NCBI GenBank assembly: GCA_013297745.1
Contig: JAAFIM010000025.1
Coordinates: forward strand, 4,815 to 45,462
Reading direction: 5' to 3'
Origin: Chitinophagales bacterium
GTDB taxonomy: Bacteria; Bacteroidota; Bacteroidia; Chitinophagales; Saprospiraceae
DNA length: 40,648 nt
Part shown: positions 1 to 8,058 of the stretch, in pieces
Position numbering within the stretch: position 1 is the first letter of the stretch
Layout: the number at the start of each line of letters is the position of its first letter
The notes under the pieces: generated by a model
What the model was told of the DNA's origin: nothing
Database searches by the model: none
The model's input: the letters and a program-made list of their open reading frames with translations, nothing else
Program-made: the position numbers and the translations under genes

Positions 1-216
1 ACCAACATCGCTTGCAATAATCCCTTTTTATTTATAAAAAAACTCTACAATCCCCGCGTTGTAACGCGGGGCTATTTCTGTTAAACCCCGTTGGGGTTTT
101 ATTTTGCCAACCCCGAAGGGGTTGAACAGCAATTGCCCCGTGTGAAACACGGGTTTATAAGAAAAATAAAAAAACCCCGCTATTATACCAACATCGCTTG
201 CAATAATCCCTTTTTC
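1..216. repeat. 29-bp direct duplication of the hsdS 3' end
   Basis: Positions 1-29 and 188-216 are the same 29 bases. The inner copy encodes the last residues of the degraded hsdS on the minus strand. The outer copy has an in-frame stop just upstream on that strand, so it is a non-coding scar. The DNA between the copies holds the first hairpin array, so this could be a long target duplication or the trace of recombination between hsdS cassettes. The window edge cuts off the outer side. Confidence 0.75.
52..153. repeat. Array of four GC-rich hairpins (left copy)
   Basis: Four palindromes follow each other: 52-71 (20-bp, CCCCGCGTT/AACGCGGGG), 83-99 (AAACCCC-GTT-GGGGTTT), 109-123 (AACCCC-GAA-GGGGTT) and 137-153 (CCCGTGT-GAA-ACACGGG). 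The whole block reappears as a reverse complement at 1094-1196 with one internal mismatch. Such palindrome arrays resemble REP-type intergenic elements. No transposase is visible nearby. Confidence 0.85.
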
Positions 217-1057
217 CATTCCTCACTTTGCACAATTTGCTGCTCAGTGAGGTTTATTTTTTTATCTATAGCTGTTAAAAATTCGGCTAACCCGTTTTTT
301 TGAGTTTGAGATGAATAGACAGGATATAAATTAAGGTTGTCTTTAAAATTCACCACTTCTTTCATAGAAAGAACTTTGCCTCTTGTTAATTTAAACACCT
401 CCCCTAAAGTCTTTTCCTCCCACGCTGGAAACTCTTGCCCATTTTCATCTTTAAACCGCAACTCTTGATTAAAAATTTGCGCCATAATTCCTTTTTTATA
501 GGATTTTAATAGCTCAAGTTTTTGTTTTAGCAACGAAAGGCGCGTATCTACTGCCGTTAAAAAATTTCCGATTTGGGTTTGTTCGGCAAGGCTGGGAATG
601 GTTATATTTATATTTGATAAATCAGTTGAATTTATTGCGGGATAGCTTGTTCCTGTGCATCTTTCAATTACTTTATCTACAAATTTTTGAAAATGCAAAT
701 AATGATATAAGTATTTTGCATTTTGTTTTGTTCTAATTTGAGCGTATCCTGTAGAAGCGACATAATTACCCGCTTTATTAAAAAAAAGTTATTCATTTGG
801 TAAGGTCTGACCATTTGAAACAATATATCATTTTTTTCTAATAATCTTTGCGCTCTGCTTGGTGCTTTTTCTTTATTAATATAAGTTTCTTTTAATAAAT
901 TACCTTTTTCCACGCTCTCCAAATCAATGTAGATAAAATTATCAGGCAGTTTTTTATTTGTTGGATTAATTTGCCCAACTTCACCCAATTTTTTTTCTTC
1001 CCATTCTGATTCTTCAGCAAATTGAGGGAAACGCAGGCTTGACACTAATTTATTCAT
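183..1057 (-). pseudogene. hsdS: Type I restriction-modification specificity subunit HsdS, frameshifted and shortened
   Basis: HsdS selects the DNA target of a type I restriction-modification enzyme through two target-recognition domains (TRDs) separated by helical spacers. The gene starts at 1057 with a typical first-TRD opening (SLRFPQF, then EWEEKKLGEV). The frame breaks in a run of eight A on the plus strand (780-787). One extra T on the coding strand would join it to the downstream frame and restore a smooth HsdS sequence (NKAGNYVASTGYAQIRTKQN). The central spacer (QTQIGNFLTAVDTRLSLLKQKL) is intact. A second TRD begins (FPAWEEKTLGEV) but after about 45 residues jumps into the final spacer (AEFLTAIDKKINL), so roughly 100 residues of TRD2 are missing. 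The reconstructed length is about 290 aa against the usual 400 or more. No hsdM or hsdR lies in the window; they may lie to the left. Confidence 0.85.
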
Positions 1058-1093
1058 AATAAAAAAAGGTTTTGTTTAGATATTTTTTTAAAT

Positions 1094-1196
1094 CCCCGTG
1101 TTTCACACGGGGCAATTGCCGTTCAACCCCTTCGGGGTTGGCAAAATAAAACCCCAACGGGGTTTAACAGAAATAGCCCCGCGTTACAACGCGGGG
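1094..1196. repeat. Array of four GC-rich hairpins (right copy, inverted)
   Basis: This is the reverse complement of the array at 52-153, with a single mismatch near the third hairpin. Its hairpins lie at 1094-1112, 1125-1139, 1149-1165 and 1177-1196. Together the two arrays form an inverted repeat of about 102 bp with arms about 940 bp apart, enclosing the hsdS remnant. Confidence 0.85.
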
Positions 1197-1231
1197 ACAG
1201 CGTGCGAAAAAAGATTATTTTATTGTTTTTT

Positions 1232-1503
1232 GCAGAAATTACGATTTTCGCTGCAGAAATTACGATTTTCGCTGCAGAAATTACGATTTTTGCTGCAGAA
1301 ATTACGATTTTTGCTGCAGAAATTACGATTTTTGCTGCAGAAATTACGATTTTCGCTGCAGAAATTACGATTTTTGACGAAAATTACAATTTTTGTTCCA
1401 GATATTGCAATTTTTGCTCCAGAAATTACGATTTTTGCTGCAAATGTTGCGATATTTGTTTCAAATGTGATAATATCTGCTGCAAATATAGAAATTTTTG
1501 TTA
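1232..1503. repeat. 21-bp tandem repeat, seven near-perfect plus six degenerate units
   Basis: The unit GCAGAAATTACGATTTTTGCT repeats seven times almost perfectly from 1232 to about 1378. About six diverged units follow up to 1503. Reading frames stay open through the array because the unit is a multiple of three and lacks stops. After unit seven one base is lost, and the degenerate units keep an I-x-I-F-like heptapeptide only in the shifted frame. With the hairpin array before it, this fills the 1058-1600 gap between hsdS and the next gene. I do not call a gene here. Confidence 0.85.
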
Positions 1504-1600
1504 AAATGGGTATAAATAATTTTAAAAAAGCGCTTATTCTGCCAAAAAACTATATTTTTACGGTCAAATTTTACTAATTTTAATTATATCGTTCTAAAAA

Positions 1601-3697
1601 ATGAAAAAAATACAGCTTTTTTTCCTTCTATTATGGCAATGTTTTCCCTTGTTGTTGTGGTCTCAAAATGTTTATGTATCCACTAGCGGCAACGATAACA
1701 CGGGCGACGGCAGTATAAATAATCCTTACGCTACTATAAGCAAAGCAGCCGATGAAGCTGCTATAATGGTAGCCAATAATCCCAATCAAGCCGTTTATGT
1801 GCTAATACGGGGGGGATTATACCGCAATGCGGGGTTTAGTACTTTCGCGCGATTGGATTCTATGCTTTACGACCCCCAAAATGCGGGCGAACCGATATGG
1901 AAATCGGACAACGTGTTGGGTACAGCGGTTAGATTAAACAATGTACGGGGCAGTTCAAACGCTTGGATAACCATACGCCCCTATCAAAACGAACAAGTGC
2001 GCATACAAGGCGATGGCGATGTTACATTTAGCGTCAGAAATTGCGAATATCTAACCATTGAAGGCTTAGAAATTATTGGCGTAGCGGATAGCTTGCCCAA
2101 ATTACTGGCTTGGAAGTATTGGGGAGCGTATCGTTATCTAAATGGGGGAAATTATGTGTATGGGGATAGAAAAATTGAGATTTGTAATGTAGCAGGCATA
2201 AGCCCTTGTGCAGATATTCCCCCCAATTTATTCACTACTCACAATACTTATACGGGATTGCCTAATATCAACAATTTAAACGTAGAACGCCCCAATTTAT
2301 TCTTAGGAAAGGGTTTGCTGGTGCAACTTTCGCACCATATAAAAATAATCAACAACGAAGTACATCATTTTCCTGGGGGAGGGTTGAGAGTTACCCAATC
2401 AGATTATGTAGAAGTTAGAAAAAATCGCGTGCATCACAACTCCAACCGCTCTTCTGTAGGCACACACGGATTGGTGGCTGAAGGATTAAGCGCAATGTCG
2501 GGCGATAATAGCAATGTTTTAAAACTTATCATTGCTGATAACATCGTTAGCCATAATTATAACAAATTATATTCTTGGGTACAGTCCAAAACTATCTGTA
2601 CTGCAGCCATCGACGAGGGAAAAGGTATTTGTTTGTTGAGGACTTCCCCTTCAATAAGCAATTTTAACGGAATAATCAGGGTAGAAAATAATCTATCCTA
2701 TCAAAATGGCAAAAGTGGCTTACACGCCAACGATGTAGATAATGCAGAGTTTATAAACAACACCGTTTTTGAAAACGCGCGCACCAATATCTACGATGCG
2801 GCTATTTCTGGGGGTACAAACGCGGGCATTAGCATACAAAACAGCAACAGTATAAAAATTATCAACAACATTGTTACCGTTCCCAACGGATTAAACCCCG
2901 ATGTACAAGCTTTATCAGAAGGACAAAATTGTAATAATTGGTTGGTGAGCAATAATATCGTATTTGGGGGAAGAGCCAGCGATTTTGTGGGAGGATATAC
3001 TATCGCTGACCCAAGTTTTACCAATTTAGCCACCAACGATGTTAGCCTACAAGCCAATTCGCCCGCTTTGGATGCGGGTTTAGCAAGTTTTGCCCCCGTC
3101 AATGATATTTTGGGCGTTATGCGCAACAATCCCCCCGATATAGGCGCGTATGAGTACAACAATCAGCCTTTAGCTGTAGAAAGATTAAATTTTACCGCCA
3201 CTGTAGTAGAACACAACCGCGTATTACTCAAATGGGTGGAGGATATAAACCCCAACGCAAACCGATTAGACATAGAACATTCACTTGACGGCATCAATTG
3301 GCAAATTTTAACCCAAATAAACACAGCCGCACAAAACCCCAACTTTGTTCCCCAATTTTTGCACTTTTCGCCCCAAAAAGGGGATAATTTTTACCGTCTG
3401 AAACGGTACGCAAATAACCTTTTGGTAAAAACTTCCCCAATAGCAATTGCACAGGTAAAAAAAAGCGAAATCAAAACCTATCCCAACCCATTCAGAGACG
3501 AAATCGTGGTGGAAGGGGTTAATAATCCTAAGCATATTGCTTTGTTTGATATATTGGGCAATCAAATCGCGCTGGATGAAGCGAATATAAACATTTATAG
3601 CGATTTTGTGCGCATTCATTTACCCCAACTGCCCTTTTCGCCCTTTTATCTGCTACAGATAGACAACACATTCCTAAAAATAAGCCCAGAGCCGTAA
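1601..3697 (+). CDS. Secreted right-handed beta-helix protein with T9SS type A sorting domain
   Basis: The 698-aa product opens with a signal peptide (MKKIQLFFLLL..., cleavage probably near WSQ-NVYV). A DUF1565-like start follows (VYVSTSGNDNTGDGS, ATISKA), typical of pectate-lyase-like solenoids. Residues of roughly 130-480 carry repeated N-N and I-x-N-N turns (IINNEVHHF, VRKNRVHHN, IADNIVSHN, VENNLSYQN, FINNTVFEN, IINNIV), the signature of parallel beta-helix coils. A beta-sandwich-like region follows. The last 75 residues hold the T9SS type A signal (TYPNPFRDEIVVEG, then IALFDILGNQI). The protein should cross the outer membrane by type IX secretion and be surface-anchored or released. Such helices usually bind or cleave polysaccharides, but I see no catalytic residues that identify a substrate. 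It stands alone between a repeat-rich leader and a bidirectional terminator. Confidence 0.88.
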   Translation: MKKIQLFFLLLWQCFPLLLWSQNVYVSTSGNDNTGDGSINNPYATISKAADEAAIMVANNPNQAVYVLIRGGLYRNAGFSTFARLDSMLYDPQNAGEPIWKSDNVLGTAVRLNNVRGSSNAWITIRPYQNEQVRIQGDGDVTFSVRNCEYLTIEGLEIIGVADSLPKLLAWKYWGAYRYLNGGNYVYGDRKIEICNVAGISPCADIPPNLFTTHNTYTGLPNINNLNVERPNLFLGKGLLVQLSHHIKIINNEVHHFPGGGLRVTQSDYVEVRKNRVHHNSNRSSVGTHGLVAEGLSAMSGDNSNVLKLIIADNIVSHNYNKLYSWVQSKTICTAAIDEGKGICLLRTSPSISNFNGIIRVENNLSYQNGKSGLHANDVDNAEFINNTVFENARTNIYDAAISGGTNAGISIQNSNSIKIINNIVTVPNGLNPDVQALSEGQNCNNWLVSNNIVFGGRASDFVGGYTIADPSFTNLATNDVSLQANSPALDAGLASFAPVNDILGVMRNNPPDIGAYEYNNQPLAVERLNFTATVVEHNRVLLKWVEDINPNANRLDIEHSLDGINWQILTQINTAAQNPNFVPQFLHFSPQKGDNFYRLKRYANNLLVKTSPIAIAQVKKSEIKTYPNPFRDEIVVEGVNNPKHIALFDILGNQIALDEANINIYSDFVRIHLPQLPFSPFYLLQIDNTFLKISPEP

Positions 3698-3728
3698 TCG
3701 GTTAAAAAAAGGGCAAAAAATTATAAAA

Positions 3729-3763
3729 AAAAGCGCGATAACAATTAAGTTAGTCGCGCTTTT
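3729..3763. terminator. Bidirectional intrinsic terminator
   Basis: A 10-bp perfect stem (AAAAGCGCGA at 3729-3738 with TCGCGCTTTT at 3754-3763) sits between two convergent genes. It has an A-run on one side and a T-run on the other, so it can end transcription from both. Confidence 0.8.
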
Positions 3764-3781
3764 GCATTGAATAGGGTTGTA

Positions 3782-5320
3782 CTATAGAGGTATATTGCCG
3801 TGTTTTTTGCGCGGAGATTTTACCGATTTGTTTTGCAGCATATCAAAGGCGCGGATTAGTTTATAACGGCATTGAGAGGGAATAATCACCTCATCGATAA
3901 AGCCCCTCGCAGCGGCTTGGTAAGGATTGGCGAATTTGGCGGCATATTCGGCTTCTTTTTCGGCTAATTTGGCTTTGGGGTCTGCACTTTCTACTATTTC
4001 TTTTCTAAAAATAATCTCGGAAGCACCCTTTGCGCCCATTACCGCAATTTCGGCAGAGGGGAAAGCAAAGTTTAAATCCGCGCCTATGTGTTTGGAGTTC
4101 ATCACGTCGTATGCGCCCCCGTAAGCCTTGCGGGTGATAACAGTAACGCGGGGAACTGTAGCTTCACAGAACGCGTACAACAATTTAGCCCCGTGATTGA
4201 TAATCCCGTTCCATTCTTGGTCTGTCCCGGGCAAAAATCCGGGCACATCCACCAACACTAATAAAGGAATGTTGAAACTATCGCAAAAACGCACAAAGCG
4301 CGCGCCCTTAATAGAGCAATTTACATCCAAACAGCCAGCCAAAACAGCGGGTTGATTGGCAACTATGCCTACAGAACGCCCAGCTATGCGGCAAAAACCT
4401 ACCACTATATTCTCGGCGTAGTCTTTATGCGTTTCAAAAAAGCTATTTTCGTCCGCCAACTCGCCAATTACCTCGCGAATATCGTAAGGTGCGTTGGGAT
4501 TATCGGGGATTAGCGTATCTAAGCGGGGGCGATTTTCATTCTGTCCGCCAGCGTAGGGCAAAGTGGGGGCAGTTTCTTCACAATTTTGGGGAATATAGGA
4601 TAATAATTGCTTAATTTGGGCTATAGCTTGCAAATCATTTTCAGCAGTTAGATGCGTTACGCCCGATTTTGAAGCGTGGGTAGCAGCACCGCCCAATTCT
4701 TCAGAAGAAACGTCCTCGTTGGTAACCGTTTTGACCACATTGGGGCCAGTGATGAACATATAAGAGGTATTTTCCACCATTAGGATAAAATCCGTAATTG
4801 CGGGCGAATAAACCGCTCCCCCTGCGCAAGGCCCCATTATCGCCGAAATTTGGGGTACAACTCCCGACGCTAAAGTGTTTCTATAAAAAATATCCGCATA
4901 ACCGCCCAAACTTTGTACGCCCTCTTGGATGCGCGCGCCGCCAGAATCGTTCAAACCTATCAAAGGACAGCCATTTTTCAACGCTAAATCCATCAATTTA
5001 CAGATTTTTTCGGCGTGAGTTTCGGACAAAGAACCCCCAAATACGGTAAAATCTTGAGCAAATACGTAAACTGTGCGCCCGTGTATAGTCCCGTAGCCTG
5101 TAATTACCCCGTCTCCGTAAAATTGTTGCTCTTGAAGTCCGAAATCGTGGCAACGGTGGGTAACTAACGCGCCTATTTCTTGGAAAGAGTTTTCATCTAA
5201 TAAATAATTGATGCGCTCGCGGGCTGTGAGCTTGCCCTTTTTGTGCTGTTGTTTAATTTTATCCGCGCCGCCGCCCAATTGTGCTTGCGCGAGTTTGGAT
5301 TGTAGTTCTATTATTTTCAT
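3782..5320 (-). CDS. pccB: Acyl-CoA carboxylase carboxyltransferase (beta) subunit, propionyl-CoA carboxylase type
   Basis: This 512-aa protein matches biotin-dependent propionyl/methylmalonyl-CoA carboxyltransferases in length and sequence from end to end. It transfers CO2 from carboxybiotin to propionyl-CoA (or a related acyl-CoA) to form methylmalonyl-CoA. The N-terminal half shows [16 protein letters not shown], the acyl-CoA site [14 protein letters not shown], and the oxyanion-hole region [14 protein letters not shown]. The C-terminal half shows the carboxybiotin site ([12 protein letters not shown]) and [20 protein letters not shown]. No biotin carboxylase or biotin carrier gene is adjacent, so partners must be encoded elsewhere; a decarboxylase-type complex is an alternative. 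The start at 5320 gives the standard N-terminus. The leader consists of tandem repeats, and the gene ends at the shared terminator. Confidence 0.93.
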   Translation of the reverse strand: MKIIELQSKLAQAQLGGGADKIKQQHKKGKLTARERINYLLDENSFQEIGALVTHRCHDFGLQEQQFYGDGVITGYGTIHGRTVYVFAQDFTVFGGSLSETHAEKICKLMDLALKNGCPLIGLNDSGGARIQEGVQSLGGYADIFYRNTLASGVVPQISAIMGPCAGGAVYSPAITDFILMVENTSYMFITGPNVVKTVTNEDVSSEELGGAATHASKSGVTHLTAENDLQAIAQIKQLLSYIPQNCEETAPTLPYAGGQNENRPRLDTLIPDNPNAPYDIREVIGELADENSFFETHKDYAENIVVGFCRIAGRSVGIVANQPAVLAGCLDVNCSIKGARFVRFCDSFNIPLLVLVDVPGFLPGTDQEWNGIINHGAKLLYAFCEATVPRVTVITRKAYGGAYDVMNSKHIGADLNFAFPSAEIAVMGAKGASEIIFRKEIVESADPKAKLAEKEAEYAAKFANPYQAAARGFIDEVIIPSQCRYKLIRAFDMLQNKSVKSPRKKHGNIPL

Positions 5321-5340
5321 TGATTTATATTTTTTAGAGG

Positions 5341-5686
5341 TGGAGGATATTAGGACGTTAGGATGCTAGGATATTAGGAAGTTAGGATTGGAGGAGGTTA
5401 AGATTTTAGGATATTAGGATTGGAGGAGGTTAAGATTTTAGGATATTAGGATTGGAGGAGGTTAAGATTTTAGGAGGTTAGGACTTTAGGATTGGATATT
5501 TAAGTACAATAAAAAAGCGTAGAGTATAAAACCCATACGCTGTGTGGTATAATGAATTAGAGAAAGAAATTTAAAATCCTAGCATCCTAAAATCCTAACA
5601 TCTTAGCATCCTAAAATCCTAACGTCCTAGCATCTTAAAATCTTAAAATCCTAACGTCCTAGCATCCTAAAATCCTAACGTCCTAA
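5341..5686. repeat. TTAGGAT-type tandem repeats in inverted arrangement
   Basis: The 366-bp gap between two minus-strand genes is nearly all repeat. On the left, units built on TTAGGAT include a 32-bp unit repeated about 2.8 times (5384-5415, 5416-5447, 5448-5474). On the right (about 5572-5686) the same word appears reverse-complemented (ATCCTAA). A 15-bp perfect inverted repeat (5350-5364 with 5672-5686) marks the outer ends. The middle holds the terminator hairpin of the upstream gene. Confidence 0.85.
5511..5541 (-). terminator. Intrinsic terminator of the aminotransferase gene
   Basis: The stem AGCGTA (5516-5521) pairs with TACGCT (5536-5541). Read on the minus strand it is followed by six T. 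It lies about 150 nt beyond the aminotransferase stop and before the pccB-like gene, so these two genes are probably separate transcripts. Confidence 0.55.
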
Positions 5687-5687
5687 T

Positions 5688-6887
5688 TTATCGCAACGAA
5701 GTCAAAGCAGATTTCAACCTTTCCGCAGCCAAACGCAAATCCGCTTCAGAAGCTGCATAAGAAATTCTTAAACAATTGGGCGCGCCAAAACCCTCACCAG
5801 AAACTAAAGCAATTTTGGCATCGTATAATAAAAACAGGCATAATTCTTCAGCTGTGTTAATTTTTTGCCCATTGGGGGTAGTTTTGCCCAAGAAGTGGGA
5901 AATATCGGGGAAAAGGTAGAAAGCTCCGTCGGGACGGTTGAGTTTTAGCCCCTCCACATTCGCCAATAAAGATAATAATAAATCGCGGCGGCGCAAAAAT
6001 TCTGCAGTCATCGCTTTGGCTTCAGTCAATTCGGTTTCCAAAGCAGTAACGCCCGCTTTTTGCCCGAAAGAAGAAGCCCCAGAGGTAAATTGTCCCTGAA
6101 TTTTGGCGCAAGCATCAGCCAACCATTTGGGCGCGGCAATATAACCCAAACGCCAGCCCGTCATAGAAAAACCTTTGGAAAAACCGTTGATAATCGCCAC
6201 TTGAGGTTTGATTTGCGCAAAAGCGGCTATAGAAACGTGCCCTTGTGGGGTAAAATTGATATATTCGTAAATTTCATCGGAAATAACCAACAAATCGGGA
6301 AATTCTGCCAACATTTCCGCCATAGCCTGCAACTCTTGGTGGGAAAAGACCGCCCCTGTAGGATTGCAAGGGGAAGAAAAAACCAAAATGCGGGTTTTGT
6401 CCGTAATTGCTGCGCGAATTTCAGCCACTGTAGGTTTAAACTCTTGTTCAATCCCAGCAGATACAAAAACGGGCGTACCTTCAGCCAATTCTATAATCTC
6501 TTTGTAAGAAACCCAATAAGGGGCTAAAACAACCACTTCGTCCCCTTTATCCAACACAGAAAGGCAGATATTGGCAAAAGATTGTTTTGCGCCGTTGCTG
6601 ACCACTATGTTTTCGGGTTTGTAATCTAATTGATTATCGCGCTTCAATTTATCGCAAATAGCTTGGCGCAATTCTTGCAAACCAGCCACTGGAGTATATT
6701 TGGTAAAACCTTGATTTAAAGCGGCGGCTGCGCTATCTTTTATAAATTGGGGCGTATCAAAATCTGGTTCACCCAAAGTCAAACTAACAACTTGATGACC
6801 TTCAGCTTTTAGATTACGGGCTAATTGAGCCATTTTGAGCGTGGCCGACTCGTCCATATTGAGCAGCCTTTGGGAAAATTTTGGCAT
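5688..6887 (-). CDS. Pyridoxal-phosphate aminotransferase, aspartate aminotransferase family (class I)
   Basis: The 399-aa protein is a full-length fold-type I aminotransferase of the bacterial aspartate aminotransferase type. It moves amino groups between aspartate (or a related amino acid) and a 2-oxo acid in the cytoplasm. Visible landmarks are LTLGEPDFDTP near residue 37, the cofactor loop SNGAKQ near 97, NPTG at 175-178, SDEIYE with Asp204, the Schiff-base lysine Lys238 in NGFSKGFSMTGWRLGY with Arg246, and the substrate-carboxylate arginine in LRISYA near the C-terminus. The start at 6887 fits the family N-terminus (SQRLLNMDESATLKM). Substrate choice (aspartate, prephenate or aromatic amino acids) cannot be fixed from sequence alone. 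It lies between tandem-repeat spacers; TTAGT-type repeats sit directly upstream. Confidence 0.93.
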   Translation of the reverse strand: MPKFSQRLLNMDESATLKMAQLARNLKAEGHQVVSLTLGEPDFDTPQFIKDSAAAALNQGFTKYTPVAGLQELRQAICDKLKRDNQLDYKPENIVVSNGAKQSFANICLSVLDKGDEVVVLAPYWVSYKEIIELAEGTPVFVSAGIEQEFKPTVAEIRAAITDKTRILVFSSPCNPTGAVFSHQELQAMAEMLAEFPDLLVISDEIYEYINFTPQGHVSIAAFAQIKPQVAIINGFSKGFSMTGWRLGYIAAPKWLADACAKIQGQFTSGASSFGQKAGVTALETELTEAKAMTAEFLRRRDLLLSLLANVEGLKLNRPDGAFYLFPDISHFLGKTTPNGQKINTAEELCLFLLYDAKIALVSGEGFGAPNCLRISYAASEADLRLAAERLKSALTSLR

Positions 6888-6895
6888 AATAATTT

Positions 6896-6924
6896 ATTTA
6901 GTTATTAGTTGTTAGTGATTAGTT
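6896..6924. repeat. Short TTAGT-type low-complexity repeat
   Basis: The stretch is built from TTAGT, TTATTAG and GATTAG words and lies a few bases upstream of the aminotransferase start. The same vocabulary, including TTAGTTGTTAGT, occurs at 17571-17621, also directly upstream of a minus-strand gene. Confidence 0.6.
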
Positions 6925-6931
6925 ACCAAAT

Positions 6932-7036
6932 ACCGCAAACCGTACAGCGCAAACCGCAAACCGTGCAGCGCAAACCGCAAACCGTGCAGCGCAAACCGCA
7001 AACCGTACAGCGCAAACCGCAAACCGTGCAGCGCAC
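6932..7036. repeat. 21-bp tandem repeat, five copies
   Basis: The unit ACCGCAAACCGTGCAGCGCA plus one A repeats exactly five times (6932, 6953, 6974, 6995, 7016). The only differences are an A/G exchange in CGTACAG/CGTGCAG and the last base. It begins just past the mazG stop codon. There are no spacers, so it is not a CRISPR array. Confidence 0.9.
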
Positions 7037-7038
7037 AC

Positions 7039-7797
7039 CTATTTTTTAGCAGCATTCCACAGCGCATCCATTTCAGCCAGCGACATTTCTTCCAAAGGTT
7101 TGGTGGCGTGCTGTTCTATGTATTGGAAACGTTGGATAAACTTGCGATTGGTGCGTTCTAGGGCAGCTTCTGGGTCTATGTTCATAAAACGGGCGTAATT
7201 GATAAGGGAAAAAAGCACATCGCCAAACTCTGCTTCTATAGCGTCCGTGTTGGGTTGGGGATTATTAACCTCTTGCTGCAATTCTTGGCTTTCCTCTTGC
7301 ACTTTTTCCCAAACTTGCGCAGCATTTTCCCATTCAAAACCCACCTGTTTGGCTTTTTCCTGAATACGGAACGATTTGACCATAGCGGGCAAAGATTTGG
7401 GCACACCTTGCAGGATAGATTTTTTACCCTCTTGTAATTTTATCTGTTCCCAATTTTTTTTAACCGTTTCTTCATCGTTGGCTTCTACGTTCCCGTAAAT
7501 ATGCGGATGGCGGCGGACTAATTTATCGCAAAGCTGATGAATGACAGATTCTATATCAAAAATTTGGGTTTCGCTGGCTATTTTGCAGTAAAAAACCAGA
7601 TGCAGCAACACATCGCCAATTTCGCCCTTGAGTTCTTGCATATCTTCGGACAAAATCGCCTCGCTCAATTCATACACCTCTTCTATAGTCAAATGGCGCA
7701 AAGATTGCAAGGTTTGTTTTTTATCCCAAGGACAACCCGCGCGCAGTTCGTCCATAATGGTCAATAATCTGCCAAAGGCAGCCAATTTTGAGTCCAT
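7039..7797 (-). CDS. mazG: Nucleoside triphosphate pyrophosphohydrolase MazG
   Basis: MazG hydrolyses NTPs and dNTPs to the monophosphate and pyrophosphate, cleaning the nucleotide pool and influencing (p)ppGpp responses. The 252-aa product has two MazG domains as in the long bacterial form. The first has GCPWDKKQT near residue 21 and the metal-binding pattern EE-x2-E (39-43) followed by E-x2-D (59-62) in GEIGDVLLHL. The second has QEESQEL and EFGDVLFSLINYAR. The typical mid-protein sequence NWEQIKLQEGK is present. An upstream ATG at 7953 would add 52 residues unlike the family, so I choose 7797 (MDSKLAAF), which is preceded by a G-rich stretch that may act as a ribosome site. The stop codon abuts a 21-bp tandem repeat. 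Confidence 0.93.
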   Translation of the reverse strand: MDSKLAAFGRLLTIMDELRAGCPWDKKQTLQSLRHLTIEEVYELSEAILSEDMQELKGEIGDVLLHLVFYCKIASETQIFDIESVIHQLCDKLVRRHPHIYGNVEANDEETVKKNWEQIKLQEGKKSILQGVPKSLPAMVKSFRIQEKAKQVGFEWENAAQVWEKVQEESQELQQEVNNPQPNTDAIEAEFGDVLFSLINYARFMNIDPEAALERTNRKFIQRFQYIEQHATKPLEEMSLAEMDALWNAAKK

Positions 7798-7866
7798 AAA
7801 TTCCCCCTTTTTTGATAAAATTTGTATTTTTTGCTGTTTTTTTGCATATAGGTTCAAAAAAACGCA

Positions 7867-7874
7867 CAAAGGTA
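7867..7874 (-). promoter_or_regulatory. Bacteroidota-type -7 element for mazG
   Basis: On the minus strand this reads TACCTTTG, an exact match to the phylum's TAnnTTTG -7 consensus, and lies about 70 nt upstream of the mazG start. No good TTTG -33 element is visible at the right spacing, so the call is tentative. Confidence 0.4.
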
Positions 7875-8058
7875 ATCGTATTTTCAAAAAAACTGCTTTT
7901 CTTTGCGAGATTTTTTTTATGAATATAGTTTTTAACCGCCAAAGCACCAGCAATTTCTTTGCCCCTCGCTATTAGGCGTTGGTATTGAAAGGCTGAAAAG
8001 GGGAGAATAGCAACAACCCCACACTTGCTAATTGATAGGCTAACTTTTTAATCAAATT

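Noticed and set aside
28-219. 63-aa minus-strand frame across the left hairpin array
   Set aside because: It reads hairpin repeats and an out-of-frame hsdS end.
1098-1577. Open frames through the 21-bp repeat (one of 159 aa, one of 100 aa)
   Set aside because: The frames are open only because the repeat unit is a multiple of three without stops; they begin in the hairpin array or just after it and the products are low complexity.
4798-5049. 83-aa frame antisense to the carboxyltransferase gene
   Set aside because: It is a shadow of a well-conserved gene with no family resemblance.
6932-7036. CRISPR-like array
   Set aside because: The units abut each other without spacers and are only 21 bp; no cas gene is present.
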